From DATEEW01 sp035273665 (GTDB lineage: Bacteria > Pseudomonadota > Gammaproteobacteria > Burkholderiales > SG8-39), in assembly GCA_035273665.1 (NCBI GenBank), contig DATEOW010000077.1, positions 1 to 5,204 of the forward strand: a stretch of 5,204 bases of DNA. The letters run 5' to 3'. The position numbers and the translations under genes are program-made. The notes under the pieces were generated by a model. The model made no database searches and was not told the DNA's origin. It saw only the letters and a program-made list of their open reading frames with translations. Below, piece after piece: positions 1-5,204 of this stretch; position 1 is the first letter of the stretch, and every line of letters begins with the position of its first letter.

Positions 1-560
1 CGCGGCGTTCTGAGACCTTGCGTCACCGCTCCGTCGATGTATTCCTTGTTTCGCTCGGTCAGCGCGGTGCTGCGCACGGTGCGTGCGTAATACGCCCATT
101 GCGCGGCGATCAAAGCGTAAATAATCTTATCGATGCCTTGACCCAGCACCGCGAGCAGCACCAACGCGATCAGAATCGATGGGAAGGAAAGCTGGATATC
201 GGCAATGCGCATGATGAAGGCGTCCATCCGCCCACCGAAATAACCCGCGAGGATGCCGGTCAACAAACCTAGCGCGACTGCCCCCACAGTGGCCGCGAGA
301 CCGACTGCCAGGCTTGTGCGCAATCCATAGAGAATGGCGGAGAACATATCGCGTCCCTGCGCATCGGTGCCGAGCCAGTACTTCGAATGACCATCCGTGG
401 AAAAGCTGCCCGGCGCCAAGCGTCCATCCAGCACGTCGAGTTGCGCAAGGTCATAGGGATTCTGCGGCGCGATCCACGGCGCGAACAACGCGCAGAAGAT
501 AAGTGCGCCGAGCAGCAACAATCCGAGCACACCTGTTTTACTGCGGAGGTAGTCATGCAT
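1..560 (-). CDS. Peptide/nickel-type ABC transporter permease, DppC/OppC-like (partial, C-terminus beyond left edge)
   Basis: This is the second inner-membrane permease subunit of a binding-protein-dependent importer of the dipeptide/oligopeptide/nickel class. Translating the reverse strand from the ATG at 560 gives 186 open codons before the window edge. A first membrane segment lies at about residues 10-30. The family hallmark WLGTDAQGRDMFS follows at 62-74, and more hydrophobic segments lie at about 82-108 and 126-141. A cytoplasmic EAA-type loop that contacts the ATPase begins at about 172 (EYIDGAVTQG). The family is usually about 270-300 residues, so roughly 100 are missing. The start is set by a TGATG junction: the last base of the upstream permease's TGA is the first base of this ATG. 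A GAGG stretch lies 11 bases upstream, so translational coupling is likely. The EAA loop has D-G-A where E-A-A is usual; the conserved glycine is kept. The transported substrate cannot be read from the sequence. Confidence 0.9.
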   Translation of the reverse strand, partial: MHDYLRSKTGVLGLLLLGALIFCALFAPWIAPQNPYDLAQLDVLDGRLAPGSFSTDGHSKYWLGTDAQGRDMFSAILYGLRTSLAVGLAATVGAVALGLLTGILAGYFGGRMDAFIMRIADIQLSFPSILIALVLLAVLGQGIDKIIYALIAAQWAYYARTVRSTALTERNKEYIDGAVTQGLRTP

Positions 561-1534
561 CACGCGGTCAGCCTCGCACGTACGCGCGGGTCAAACACGC
601 CGTAAAGTAGATCGGTGAGCAGATTGATCGCCGTAAACAACAACACGGTCACCAACAGGTAAGCAAGGATCAGCGGACGGTCGAGCATAGTGATTGCGTC
701 GATGATGAGCTTGCCCATGCCCGGCCAGGCGAACAGCGTTTCAGTCACTACCGCAAAGGCAATGAGCGAGCCGAACTCCAACCCGGCGACGGTGATGATC
801 GGCAACATGATGTTGCGCAAAACATGCACGCCGACCACGCGCGATTCCTTTAATCCCTTTGCGCGCGCGGTACGCACATAGTCTTGCTGAAGCGCGTCGC
901 GCGTGCTCGCGCGGGTAAGACGAATCAATAGCGAAAGCTTGAACAGCGCGAGATTCAGCGCCGGCAGCGCCAGGTGCTGCAGTCCTTCCCAAGAAAGAAA
1001 ACTTACCGGCACACCGAGCACATCGACAGTCGGCCCGCGTCCGCCCGAAGGCAGCCAGCCCAGTTGCACGGCGAAGAACATGATCAACAACATGCCGACC
1101 CAAAACGTGGGTAGTGAAAAACCGAGAATCGATGCGCCGCCGATAAGACGTGCGGTGAACGCGCGCGGACGCAGGCCGGCCCAAAGCCCAAGCGGGATCC
1201 CAAGCAGCACAGCAATGAGCATTGCGCACACCGCGAGCTCCAGCGTCGCGGGCAAGCGCTCGAACACTAAGGACAGCGCGGGCACGTTGTAACTGAAGGA
1301 ATTGCCCAGGTCGCCCTGAACCGCGTGGCTGAGGAACAAGCCATATTGTTTATAGAGCGGTTCGCCCAAACCCAAGGCCGTGCTGACACGCTCGCGCTCC
1401 ATCTGGTCCGCTTGGGGATTGATCAGAATGTCGATGGGGTCGCCGATGGCGTACACCCCCGCAAACACGAGCACCGACATGACCAGCAGCACGAGCAGGC
1501 TTTGACCGAGGCGGCGCAGAATGAAATGGATCAT
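560..1534 (-). CDS. Peptide/nickel-type ABC transporter permease, DppB/OppB-like
   Basis: This is an inner-membrane permease of 324 residues, full length for the DppB/OppB family. It begins with the family's usual N-terminus (MIHFILRRLGQS), which leads straight into a membrane helix at about 10-30. A periplasmic segment follows at about 31-95 with the usual ALGLGEPLYKQYG and GDLGNSF stretches. Further hydrophobic segments lie at about 98-120, 132-158, 186-206, 244-266 and 286-310. The cytoplasmic EAA loop that docks on the ATPase is DYVRTARAKGLKESRV at 218-233, ahead of VLRNIMLPI. The C-terminus is the typical YGVFDPRVR. The reading frame stays open upstream to 1666, but that extension lies inside the preceding gene and is arginine-rich and unlike the family. 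I therefore take the ATG at 1534, 10 bases after the binding-protein stop. No strong Shine-Dalgarno is visible, so coupling to the upstream gene is likely. It overlaps the next permease by one base. Confidence 0.95.
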   Translation of the reverse strand: MIHFILRRLGQSLLVLLVMSVLVFAGVYAIGDPIDILINPQADQMERERVSTALGLGEPLYKQYGLFLSHAVQGDLGNSFSYNVPALSLVFERLPATLELAVCAMLIAVLLGIPLGLWAGLRPRAFTARLIGGASILGFSLPTFWVGMLLIMFFAVQLGWLPSGGRGPTVDVLGVPVSFLSWEGLQHLALPALNLALFKLSLLIRLTRASTRDALQQDYVRTARAKGLKESRVVGVHVLRNIMLPIITVAGLEFGSLIAFAVVTETLFAWPGMGKLIIDAITMLDRPLILAYLLVTVLLFTAINLLTDLLYGVFDPRVRARLTA

Positions 1535-1544
1535 GTCAAGGCGC

Positions 1545-3074
1545 TCATCGCGGCCGCACGTCGAAAGCAAAAGTAAATTCGTCGGTGCGCGCGGTATAGG
1601 CGAGATCCTTGCGCAGCGCCCACACGGCGATCTGGTGATACAGCGGCAGGATCGCCGTATCGGCATGCGCCTGCCGCATCGCGTCGTGCACCAGCTTCTC
1701 GCGCTCGCTTGCGTCCAAGGTCTGCAACGATTGCGCGACCAATTCGTCGAAGCGCGGATTGGAATAACGTCCCCAGTTCCACGCGCCTCGTCCGCGCGAA
1801 GGATCGTTGGTCATCAACAAGGAACGCAGCGCCAAGTTGCCGGAGAAGGAACCCCAGCCCAGCATCGCAAAAGGAAATTCCTGCGCACGCGCCTTGGAGA
1901 AATAAATGTTCAGCGGCAATGTTTCCACGCGCGTGCGCACGCCCACACGCGAGAGCATTTGGGCCACCGCTTGGGCAACCTGCTCATCGTTGACATAGCG
2001 ATTGTTTGGCGCATGCACCGTCAGCGCAAAGCCTTGCGCATAACCGGCCTCGGCCAACAGCTTGCGCGCACCTTCAGGGTCATACGCTTCCGCCGCTAAA
2101 GTCGATACATGGCCGAACACAGATGGACTGACAACATTCGCTGTCGGCACCGCTTGGCCTTCCATTACCTTTTCGGCGATGACGCGGCGGTCGATCGCTT
2201 TGGAGAGCGCAAGCCGCACGCGCCGATCATGCGTTGGGTTCTCAAACGGCGGCCCGCGCTGGTCCATCGTGTAAAAGATCGTTCGCCACGACGTCTTGCG
2301 TTCCAGCGCAAAACGCGTGTCTTTGCCAATGCGCGCCACATCGGAAGGGGGTACGTTGTCGATCACATCGAAGTCGCCTGCGAGCAAACCCGCGATGCGT
2401 GCAGGATCGCTGGTCACGATGCGAAAGCTCACATGTTCCCAATGCGGCGCCGGTCCCCAATACTGGTCGTTACGCGCCAACTCGACACGATCGCCCCGCA
2501 GAAAACGCGCAAATCGAAAGGGCCCGCTGCCCACCATGGCGCGCCCGTTGTCGAAATCCACCGCCTGCGCTTTTTCGGCCGCACGCCGCGACACGATAAA
2601 AACCGAAACGAGCTCGTAGGGCAGCAGGGCGTAGGGCGTCGCGGTCTTCAGGCGCAGCGTATGGGAATCCACGATCTCCTTCGCCACGATGCTTTTCACA
2701 TAAGACTGAAAGCCGCTCGGCCGATTGTTGAAAGTCATCGGCCGTTCCAGCGAAAACACCACATCCTCGGCGGTCAATTCGCTGCCGTCATGGAAACGCA
2801 CGCCGCGCCGCAGTTTGAATTCCCAAGTCGTGTCGTCAATCGTGCGCCAGCTCTCCGCCAGCCAGGGAATCAGTTTCGCATCGGCGTCCACTTGCGTCAG
2901 CGTGTCGAAAACATGCGAACTGATGTTGACGTTGGAGGCCAGTGCGGCGAAGTGGGGGTCCATCGACGACACATCGGCAGACAATCCGATGCGCAGTTCC
3001 CGCCCTGACGCGGCGAGGCACAAAACCGGAAACAGCAACAGAAGGCAGCTCAGTGGCCAATAAATGCGGCGCAT
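1545..3074 (-). CDS. Periplasmic substrate-binding protein, family 5 (dipeptide/oligopeptide/nickel type)
   Basis: This is the extracytoplasmic solute-binding subunit of the importer, 509 residues from the ATG at 3074, a normal length for the SBP_bac_5 family. The N-terminus is a Sec signal peptide: MRRIYW, a leucine-rich core at about 7-20, then a small-residue cleavage region near AASG (21-24). There is no good lipobox, so it is probably soluble in the periplasm. The mature part opens with RELRIGLSADVSSMDPHF. The family signature lies at about 66-110: a WLAESW stretch, then WEFKLRRGVRFHDGSELTAEDVVFSLE. Later family stretches include GSGPFRF (182-188), RVRLALSKAIDR (285-296) and YDPEGARKLLAEAGY (331-345). 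A longer form from a TTG at 3125 is possible, but it would put 17 extra residues before the signal peptide. No Shine-Dalgarno precedes either start. The gene heads the leftward operon. The ligand cannot be told from the sequence; peptides are the default guess for this family. Confidence 0.94.
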   Translation of the reverse strand: MRRIYWPLSCLLLLFPVLCLAASGRELRIGLSADVSSMDPHFAALASNVNISSHVFDTLTQVDADAKLIPWLAESWRTIDDTTWEFKLRRGVRFHDGSELTAEDVVFSLERPMTFNNRPSGFQSYVKSIVAKEIVDSHTLRLKTATPYALLPYELVSVFIVSRRAAEKAQAVDFDNGRAMVGSGPFRFARFLRGDRVELARNDQYWGPAPHWEHVSFRIVTSDPARIAGLLAGDFDVIDNVPPSDVARIGKDTRFALERKTSWRTIFYTMDQRGPPFENPTHDRRVRLALSKAIDRRVIAEKVMEGQAVPTANVVSPSVFGHVSTLAAEAYDPEGARKLLAEAGYAQGFALTVHAPNNRYVNDEQVAQAVAQMLSRVGVRTRVETLPLNIYFSKARAQEFPFAMLGWGSFSGNLALRSLLMTNDPSRGRGAWNWGRYSNPRFDELVAQSLQTLDASEREKLVHDAMRQAHADTAILPLYHQIAVWALRKDLAYTARTDEFTFAFDVRPR

Positions 3075-3087
3075 GGCCGGGATTGTA
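3074..3087 (-). promoter_or_regulatory. Candidate -10 box for the ABC importer operon, implying a leaderless transcript
   Basis: On the minus strand TACAAT, one mismatch from the sigma-70 consensus TATAAT, lies at 3087-3082. Transcription 6-8 bases further on would begin at about 3076-3074, on or next to the ATG of the binding-protein gene. No recognisable -35 hexamer lies 15-19 bases upstream; the stretch is GC-only or nearly so. That fits an activator-dependent promoter or a chance match. Confidence 0.4.
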
Positions 3088-3099
3088 GTGCCGGCGGTG

Positions 3100-3118
3100 C
3101 GATTCGCGCCCGATTCGC
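3100..3118. repeat. Tandem 8-bp direct repeat CGATTCGC, 11-bp period
   Basis: Two exact copies of CGATTCGC lie at 3100-3107 and 3111-3118, so their starts are 11 bp apart, about one helical turn. The first copy sits within the near-palindrome GCGATTCGC. The pair lies between the two divergent promoters. It covers the -35 region expected for the leftward operon and touches the -35 candidate of the rightward one. It could be a regulator-binding site; no known regulator motif is recognised. Confidence 0.4.
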
Positions 3119-3143
3119 ATCCCAAGGCGCGAAGAATTACAAT
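3114..3143 (+). promoter_or_regulatory. Candidate sigma-70 promoter for the ribB-ribH-nusB operon
   Basis: A -10 box TACAAT (3138-3143, five of six consensus bases) is preceded, with an 18-base spacer, by TTCGCA (3114-3119, four of six against TTGACA). Transcription would begin near 3149-3151 and leave an untranslated leader of about 20 bases before the ATG at 3170. The leader is pyrimidine-rich and shows no Shine-Dalgarno. Confidence 0.5.
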
Positions 3144-3151
3144 AGCGCCTT
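3124..3151. repeat. 7-bp perfect inverted repeat bracketing the -10 box (candidate operator)
   Basis: AAGGCGC at 3124-3130 is the exact reverse complement of GCGCCTT at 3145-3151, with a 14-base AT-richer spacer that contains the TACAAT -10 box. Centre-to-centre spacing is 21 bp, about two helical turns, so both arms face the same side of the DNA. The right arm covers the predicted transcription start. The left arm lies upstream of that start, so the repeat is better placed as an operator in DNA than as an RNA hairpin of the rib transcript. Confidence 0.4.
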
Positions 3152-3169
3152 TGCTTCAAATCGTTCTTT

Positions 3170-4270
3170 ATGAGTCTCGCGCCCGTTACCGAAATCATTG
3201 CCGAAATCCGCGCCGGCCGCATGGTCGTCCTGGTAGACGACGAAGACCGCGAAAATGAGGGCGACCTCATCCTCGCCGCCGATTACGTGACGCCCGAAGC
3301 CATCAATTTCATGGCGCGCTTCGGCCGCGGCCTCATCTGCCTCACGCTCACCGAACAACGCTGCCGCCAGCTCAACCTGCCGCTCATGGTGCGCGATAAC
3401 CGCGCGCCGCTCGGCACCGCATTTACCGTGTCGATTGAAGCGGCCAAGGGCGTCACCACCGGCATTTCCGCAGGCGATCGCGCACGCACCATTCAGGCAG
3501 CGGTTGCGCCGAATGCCAAACCGGAAGACGTCGTACAGCCGGGCCACATCTTCCCGCTCATGGCGCAAACCGGCGGCGTGCTTGCGCGTGCGGGGCACAC
3601 TGAAGCGGGATGCGATCTCGCGCAGCTCGCGGGCCTCACGCCCGCTGGCGTCATTTGCGAAATTCTCAAGGAAGATGGCAGCATGGCGCGTCTCGATGAT
3701 CTGCTCGAGTTCGCCAAACAACACAATCTGAAAATCGGCTCCATCGCCGATCTCATCCACTTCCGTAGCGCCAACGAATCGCTGGTCCGCCGCGTGACCG
3801 AACGCGACATCGTTACGGCTTACGGCAAATTCAAACTCATCGCGTATATCGAGAAGCTCTCTGGCGCCACCCACCTTGCACTCGTGCGCGGCAACATCGA
3901 GGCGCAGAGCGAAACGTTGGTGCGCGTGCATGAACCGCTGTCCGTACTCGATCTGCTCGACACCGGCGAGAGCGGCCATTCCTGGACGATCCCGCAAGCG
4001 CTCACGCGCATCGCGCAAGCGGACAAGGGCGTGGTCGTCATGCTCAACTGTGCCGAAAGCGGCGGGCAACTCATCGAACGCGTGGCCTCCAGCCGCCGGC
4101 AGAAATCCGCCACCAAGATGGACCTGCTCACGCACGGCATCGGCTCGCAGATCTTGCGCGACGTCGGCGTCGGCAAGATGCGCCTCATGGCCACCGAACG
4201 CAAAATGCCCAGCATGGCCGGCTGGGACCTCCACATCGCGGGTTACGTCCTGCCCGAACAGAAAGTCTGA
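3170..4270 (+). CDS. ribB: 3,4-dihydroxy-2-butanone-4-phosphate synthase with degenerate GTP cyclohydrolase II-like C-terminal domain (RibBX type; usually auto-named ribBA)
   Basis: This cytoplasmic enzyme converts ribulose 5-phosphate to 3,4-dihydroxy-2-butanone 4-phosphate plus formate, the four-carbon branch of riboflavin synthesis. It has 366 residues. Residues 1 to about 200 are an intact RibB domain: the acidic metal and substrate motif DDEDRENEGDL (23-33), GRGLICLTLT (52-61), TGISAGDRARTI (97-108), PGHIFPL (124-130), GHTEAGCDLAQLAGL (142-156) and EDGSMARLDDL (168-178). Residues about 208-366 follow the fold pattern of RibA: KFKLIAYIEKLSGATHLALVRG (220-241, shown as landmarks), then HGIGSQILRDVGVGKMRL (322-339). 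They lack the CLTGD stretch, the three zinc cysteines and the RQEGRGIGL motif. This matches the RibBX variant known in Proteobacteria, so GTP cyclohydrolase II activity is not expected. The ATG at 3170 gives the normal family N-terminus despite lacking a Shine-Dalgarno. The stop lies 2 bases before ribH. Confidence 0.95.
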   Translation: MSLAPVTEIIAEIRAGRMVVLVDDEDRENEGDLILAADYVTPEAINFMARFGRGLICLTLTEQRCRQLNLPLMVRDNRAPLGTAFTVSIEAAKGVTTGISAGDRARTIQAAVAPNAKPEDVVQPGHIFPLMAQTGGVLARAGHTEAGCDLAQLAGLTPAGVICEILKEDGSMARLDDLLEFAKQHNLKIGSIADLIHFRSANESLVRRVTERDIVTAYGKFKLIAYIEKLSGATHLALVRGNIEAQSETLVRVHEPLSVLDLLDTGESGHSWTIPQALTRIAQADKGVVVMLNCAESGGQLIERVASSRRQKSATKMDLLTHGIGSQILRDVGVGKMRLMATERKMPSMAGWDLHIAGYVLPEQKV

Positions 4271-4272
4271 AC

Positions 4273-4737
4273 ATGAAAAGCATTGCTCCCCGCCTTGACG
4301 GCAAGGGATTGCGCATCGGCATCGTGCGTGCGCGGTTCAACGAAGAAATCGGCGCGCTCGCGCTCGCCGGTTGTCTCAGCCGCTTGAGAGGTTTGGGCGT
4401 CGACGACAACGATATCCAGGTCGTCACCATTCCCGGCGCACTCGAAGCACCGCTCGCACTGCAAAGCATGGCTGAAAGCGGCGATTACGACGCACTCATC
4501 GCGCTCGGCGCCGTCATTCGCGGCGAGACCTACCACTTCGAAGTTGTCAGCAACGAAATGGCGTCCGGCATTTCGCGCGTACAACTCGATTTCGGCTTGC
4601 CCATCGCCAACGGCATCCTCACCACCGAATACGAAGAACAAGCACGGGCCCGCGCTGCCGGCAAAGGCAGTGACTGCGCCGCAGTCGTGATCGAAATGGT
4701 TCACCTCCTGCGCGACATCGCTGCGGGGCAGAGTTGA
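4273..4737 (+). CDS. ribH: 6,7-dimethyl-8-ribityllumazine synthase
   Basis: Lumazine synthase condenses 5-amino-6-ribitylaminouracil with the 3,4-dihydroxy-2-butanone 4-phosphate made by the preceding gene's product. This is the penultimate step to riboflavin, in the cytoplasm. The protein has 154 residues, the usual length. The family motifs are complete: GIVRARFNEEI (16-26), substrate-binding PGALEAPLAL (54-63), and GAVIRGETYHFEVVSNE (79-95) with the catalytic histidine at 88. ILTTEYEEQA (115-124) is followed by the phosphate-binding arginine, probably R127, and IEM (140-142). The segment after R127 (AAGKGSDCAA) is the betaproteobacterial-looking form rather than the GNKG form of E. coli. 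The ATG lies 2 bases after the ribB stop, with a weak AGAAAG ribosome-binding stretch 7 bases upstream, inside the end of ribB. The stop overlaps the nusB start. The quaternary state (60-mer, decamer or pentamer) cannot be judged from sequence. Confidence 0.97.
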   Translation: MKSIAPRLDGKGLRIGIVRARFNEEIGALALAGCLSRLRGLGVDDNDIQVVTIPGALEAPLALQSMAESGDYDALIALGAVIRGETYHFEVVSNEMASGISRVQLDFGLPIANGILTTEYEEQARARAAGKGSDCAAVVIEMVHLLRDIAAGQS

Positions 4738-5165
4738 GCAAATCCGCGCGCCGCCGAGCGCGCGAATACGCACTGCAAGGGCTGTATCAGTGGTACGTCG
4801 CGGGCAACGAAGCTAACGACATCCAGAAAAGCCTTGCCGAAGACCCGCCTTTCGCAAAAATCGATCAGGAATTTTTTGCGGCACTCTTTCGCGGCGCGAT
4901 CAAGAACGCACCCGAGCTCGAAGCATCCATCGGCGGCGCGCTCGACCGTCCCTACGCAGAACTCTCGCCCATCGAAAAATCGATTCTGTTGCTCGCTACC
5001 TACGAGCTCGCGCACATGCCGGAAATTCCCTACCGCGTCGTCATGAACGAAGCCATCGAACTCGCGAAGAGCTTCGGCGGCACGGATGGCCACAAGTATG
5101 TGAATGGGGTGCTGGACAAAATCGGGCCGGGGTTAAGACCGGGTGAAAAGGCAGCGGGCGCCTAG
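4734..5165 (+). CDS. nusB: Transcription antitermination factor NusB
   Basis: NusB binds the boxA RNA element together with ribosomal protein S10 (NusE), supporting antitermination in ribosomal RNA operons. The protein has 143 residues, the typical length. An arginine-rich N-terminus, SKSARRRAREYALQGLYQW (2-20), carries the usual RNA-contacting start of the family. The helical core includes LSPIEKSILLLATYEL (77-92), and the signature region PYRVVMNEAIELAKSFGG then DGHKYVNGVLDK ends at 129. A short G/A/P-rich tail closes the protein. The start is a TTG at 4734, overlapping the ribH stop by four bases (TTGA). A GGGG stretch at 4725-4728, 5 bases upstream, can serve as Shine-Dalgarno. The first in-frame methionine comes only at residue 95, so the TTG is needed to keep the conserved N-terminus. 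Location directly after ribH is a very common arrangement and supports the call. Confidence 0.97.
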   Translation: MSKSARRRAREYALQGLYQWYVAGNEANDIQKSLAEDPPFAKIDQEFFAALFRGAIKNAPELEASIGGALDRPYAELSPIEKSILLLATYELAHMPEIPYRVVMNEAIELAKSFGGTDGHKYVNGVLDKIGPGLRPGEKAAGA

Positions 5166-5192
5166 GCGGGCTAACGCGGTTCGCCATCGGGA

Positions 5193-5198
5193 TATACT
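5193..5198 (+). promoter_or_regulatory. Possible -10 box for a gene beyond the right edge
   Basis: TATACT, one mismatch from TATAAT, occurs 27 bases after the nusB stop. The best -35 candidate 16 bases upstream, CTAACG at 5171-5176, matches only three of six consensus bases. A promoter for a following gene is plausible, but the window ends before any start codon can be seen. Confidence 0.22.
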
Positions 5199-5204
5199 TG
5201 GCCA

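Noticed and set aside
269..556. 95-codon minus-strand frame starting at the second ATG after the permease junction
   Set aside because: Its ATG is out of frame with the DppC-like protein, whose hallmark motifs are all in the frame starting at 560. The shifted frame gives a low-complexity arginine- and serine-rich product.
1535..1666. 44-residue N-terminal extension of the DppB-like permease
   Set aside because: The extension overlaps the end of the binding-protein gene and is arginine- and cysteine-rich. The family N-terminus begins precisely at the internal ATG at 1534.
2109..3008. 299-codon open reading frame on the plus strand opposite the binding-protein gene
   Set aside because: It is antisense to a full-length family 5 binding protein, is arginine- and histidine-rich, and shows no domain pattern, so it is a shadow frame.
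3124..3151. Reading the AAGGCGC/GCGCCTT inverted repeat as a transcription terminator or RNA hairpin
   Set aside because: No gene is transcribed into it from either side: it lies between divergent starts, upstream of both predicted messages. No T-run follows that would make a terminator.
3137..4234. 365-codon open reading frame on the minus strand opposite ribB
   Set aside because: It lies almost wholly antisense to a well-supported gene. Its composition is rich in H, R, A, E and D, as expected from the complement of a GC-rich gene, and it has no recognisable motif. It also runs across the divergent promoter region.
5165..5185. Possible terminator hairpin after nusB, and the 10-bp palindrome CGCCTAGGCG at 5159-5168
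   Set aside because: The hairpin (GGCGGGCT with GGTTCGCC) relies on several G-U pairs and no T-run follows it. The palindrome is short and spans the nusB stop codon. Neither supports a terminator call.

Overview
The window is moderately GC-rich bacterial DNA, most likely from a betaproteobacterium or a close relative. The pointers are the order ribB-type gene, ribH, nusB, the RibBX form of the ribB product, and the C-terminal style of the lumazine synthase. It is densely coding and reads as core-type sequence. I see no mobile element, CRISPR array, RNA gene or sign of recent transfer.

Layout. The left 3.1 kb, on the minus strand, is a peptide/nickel-type ABC importer operon transcribed leftward. 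It holds a periplasmic substrate-binding protein (3074 down to 1545), an inner-membrane permease of the DppB/OppB type (1534 down to 560), and a second permease of the DppC/OppC type (560 down to the window edge, C-terminus missing). The genes are packed with a 10-base gap and then a one-base TGATG overlap. The ATPase subunits are not visible and would be expected beyond the left edge.

A 95-base divergent intergenic region (3075-3169) separates this operon from a rightward operon on the plus strand. It holds a plausible promoter for each side, an 8-bp direct repeat with an 11-bp period, and a 7-bp inverted repeat bracketing the -10 box of the rightward promoter. There is no room in it for an FMN riboswitch.

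The rightward operon is ribB/RibBX (3170-4270), ribH (4273-4737) and nusB (4734-5165), with a 2-base gap and then a 4-base TTGA overlap. RibB makes 3,4-dihydroxy-2-butanone 4-phosphate, and RibH condenses it with the pyrimidine intermediate to give lumazine, the precursor of riboflavin. NusB is a transcription antitermination factor that often shares an operon with ribH. The C-terminal half of the ribB product looks like GTP cyclohydrolase II but lacks its zinc cysteines and catalytic motif, so a genuine RibA, plus RibD and RibE, must be encoded elsewhere.

The gene content is ordinary. The points worth a second look are the degenerate RibX domain, the structured divergent promoter region, and the apparently leaderless start of the binding-protein gene. 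I did not find an undescribed multi-gene system here.
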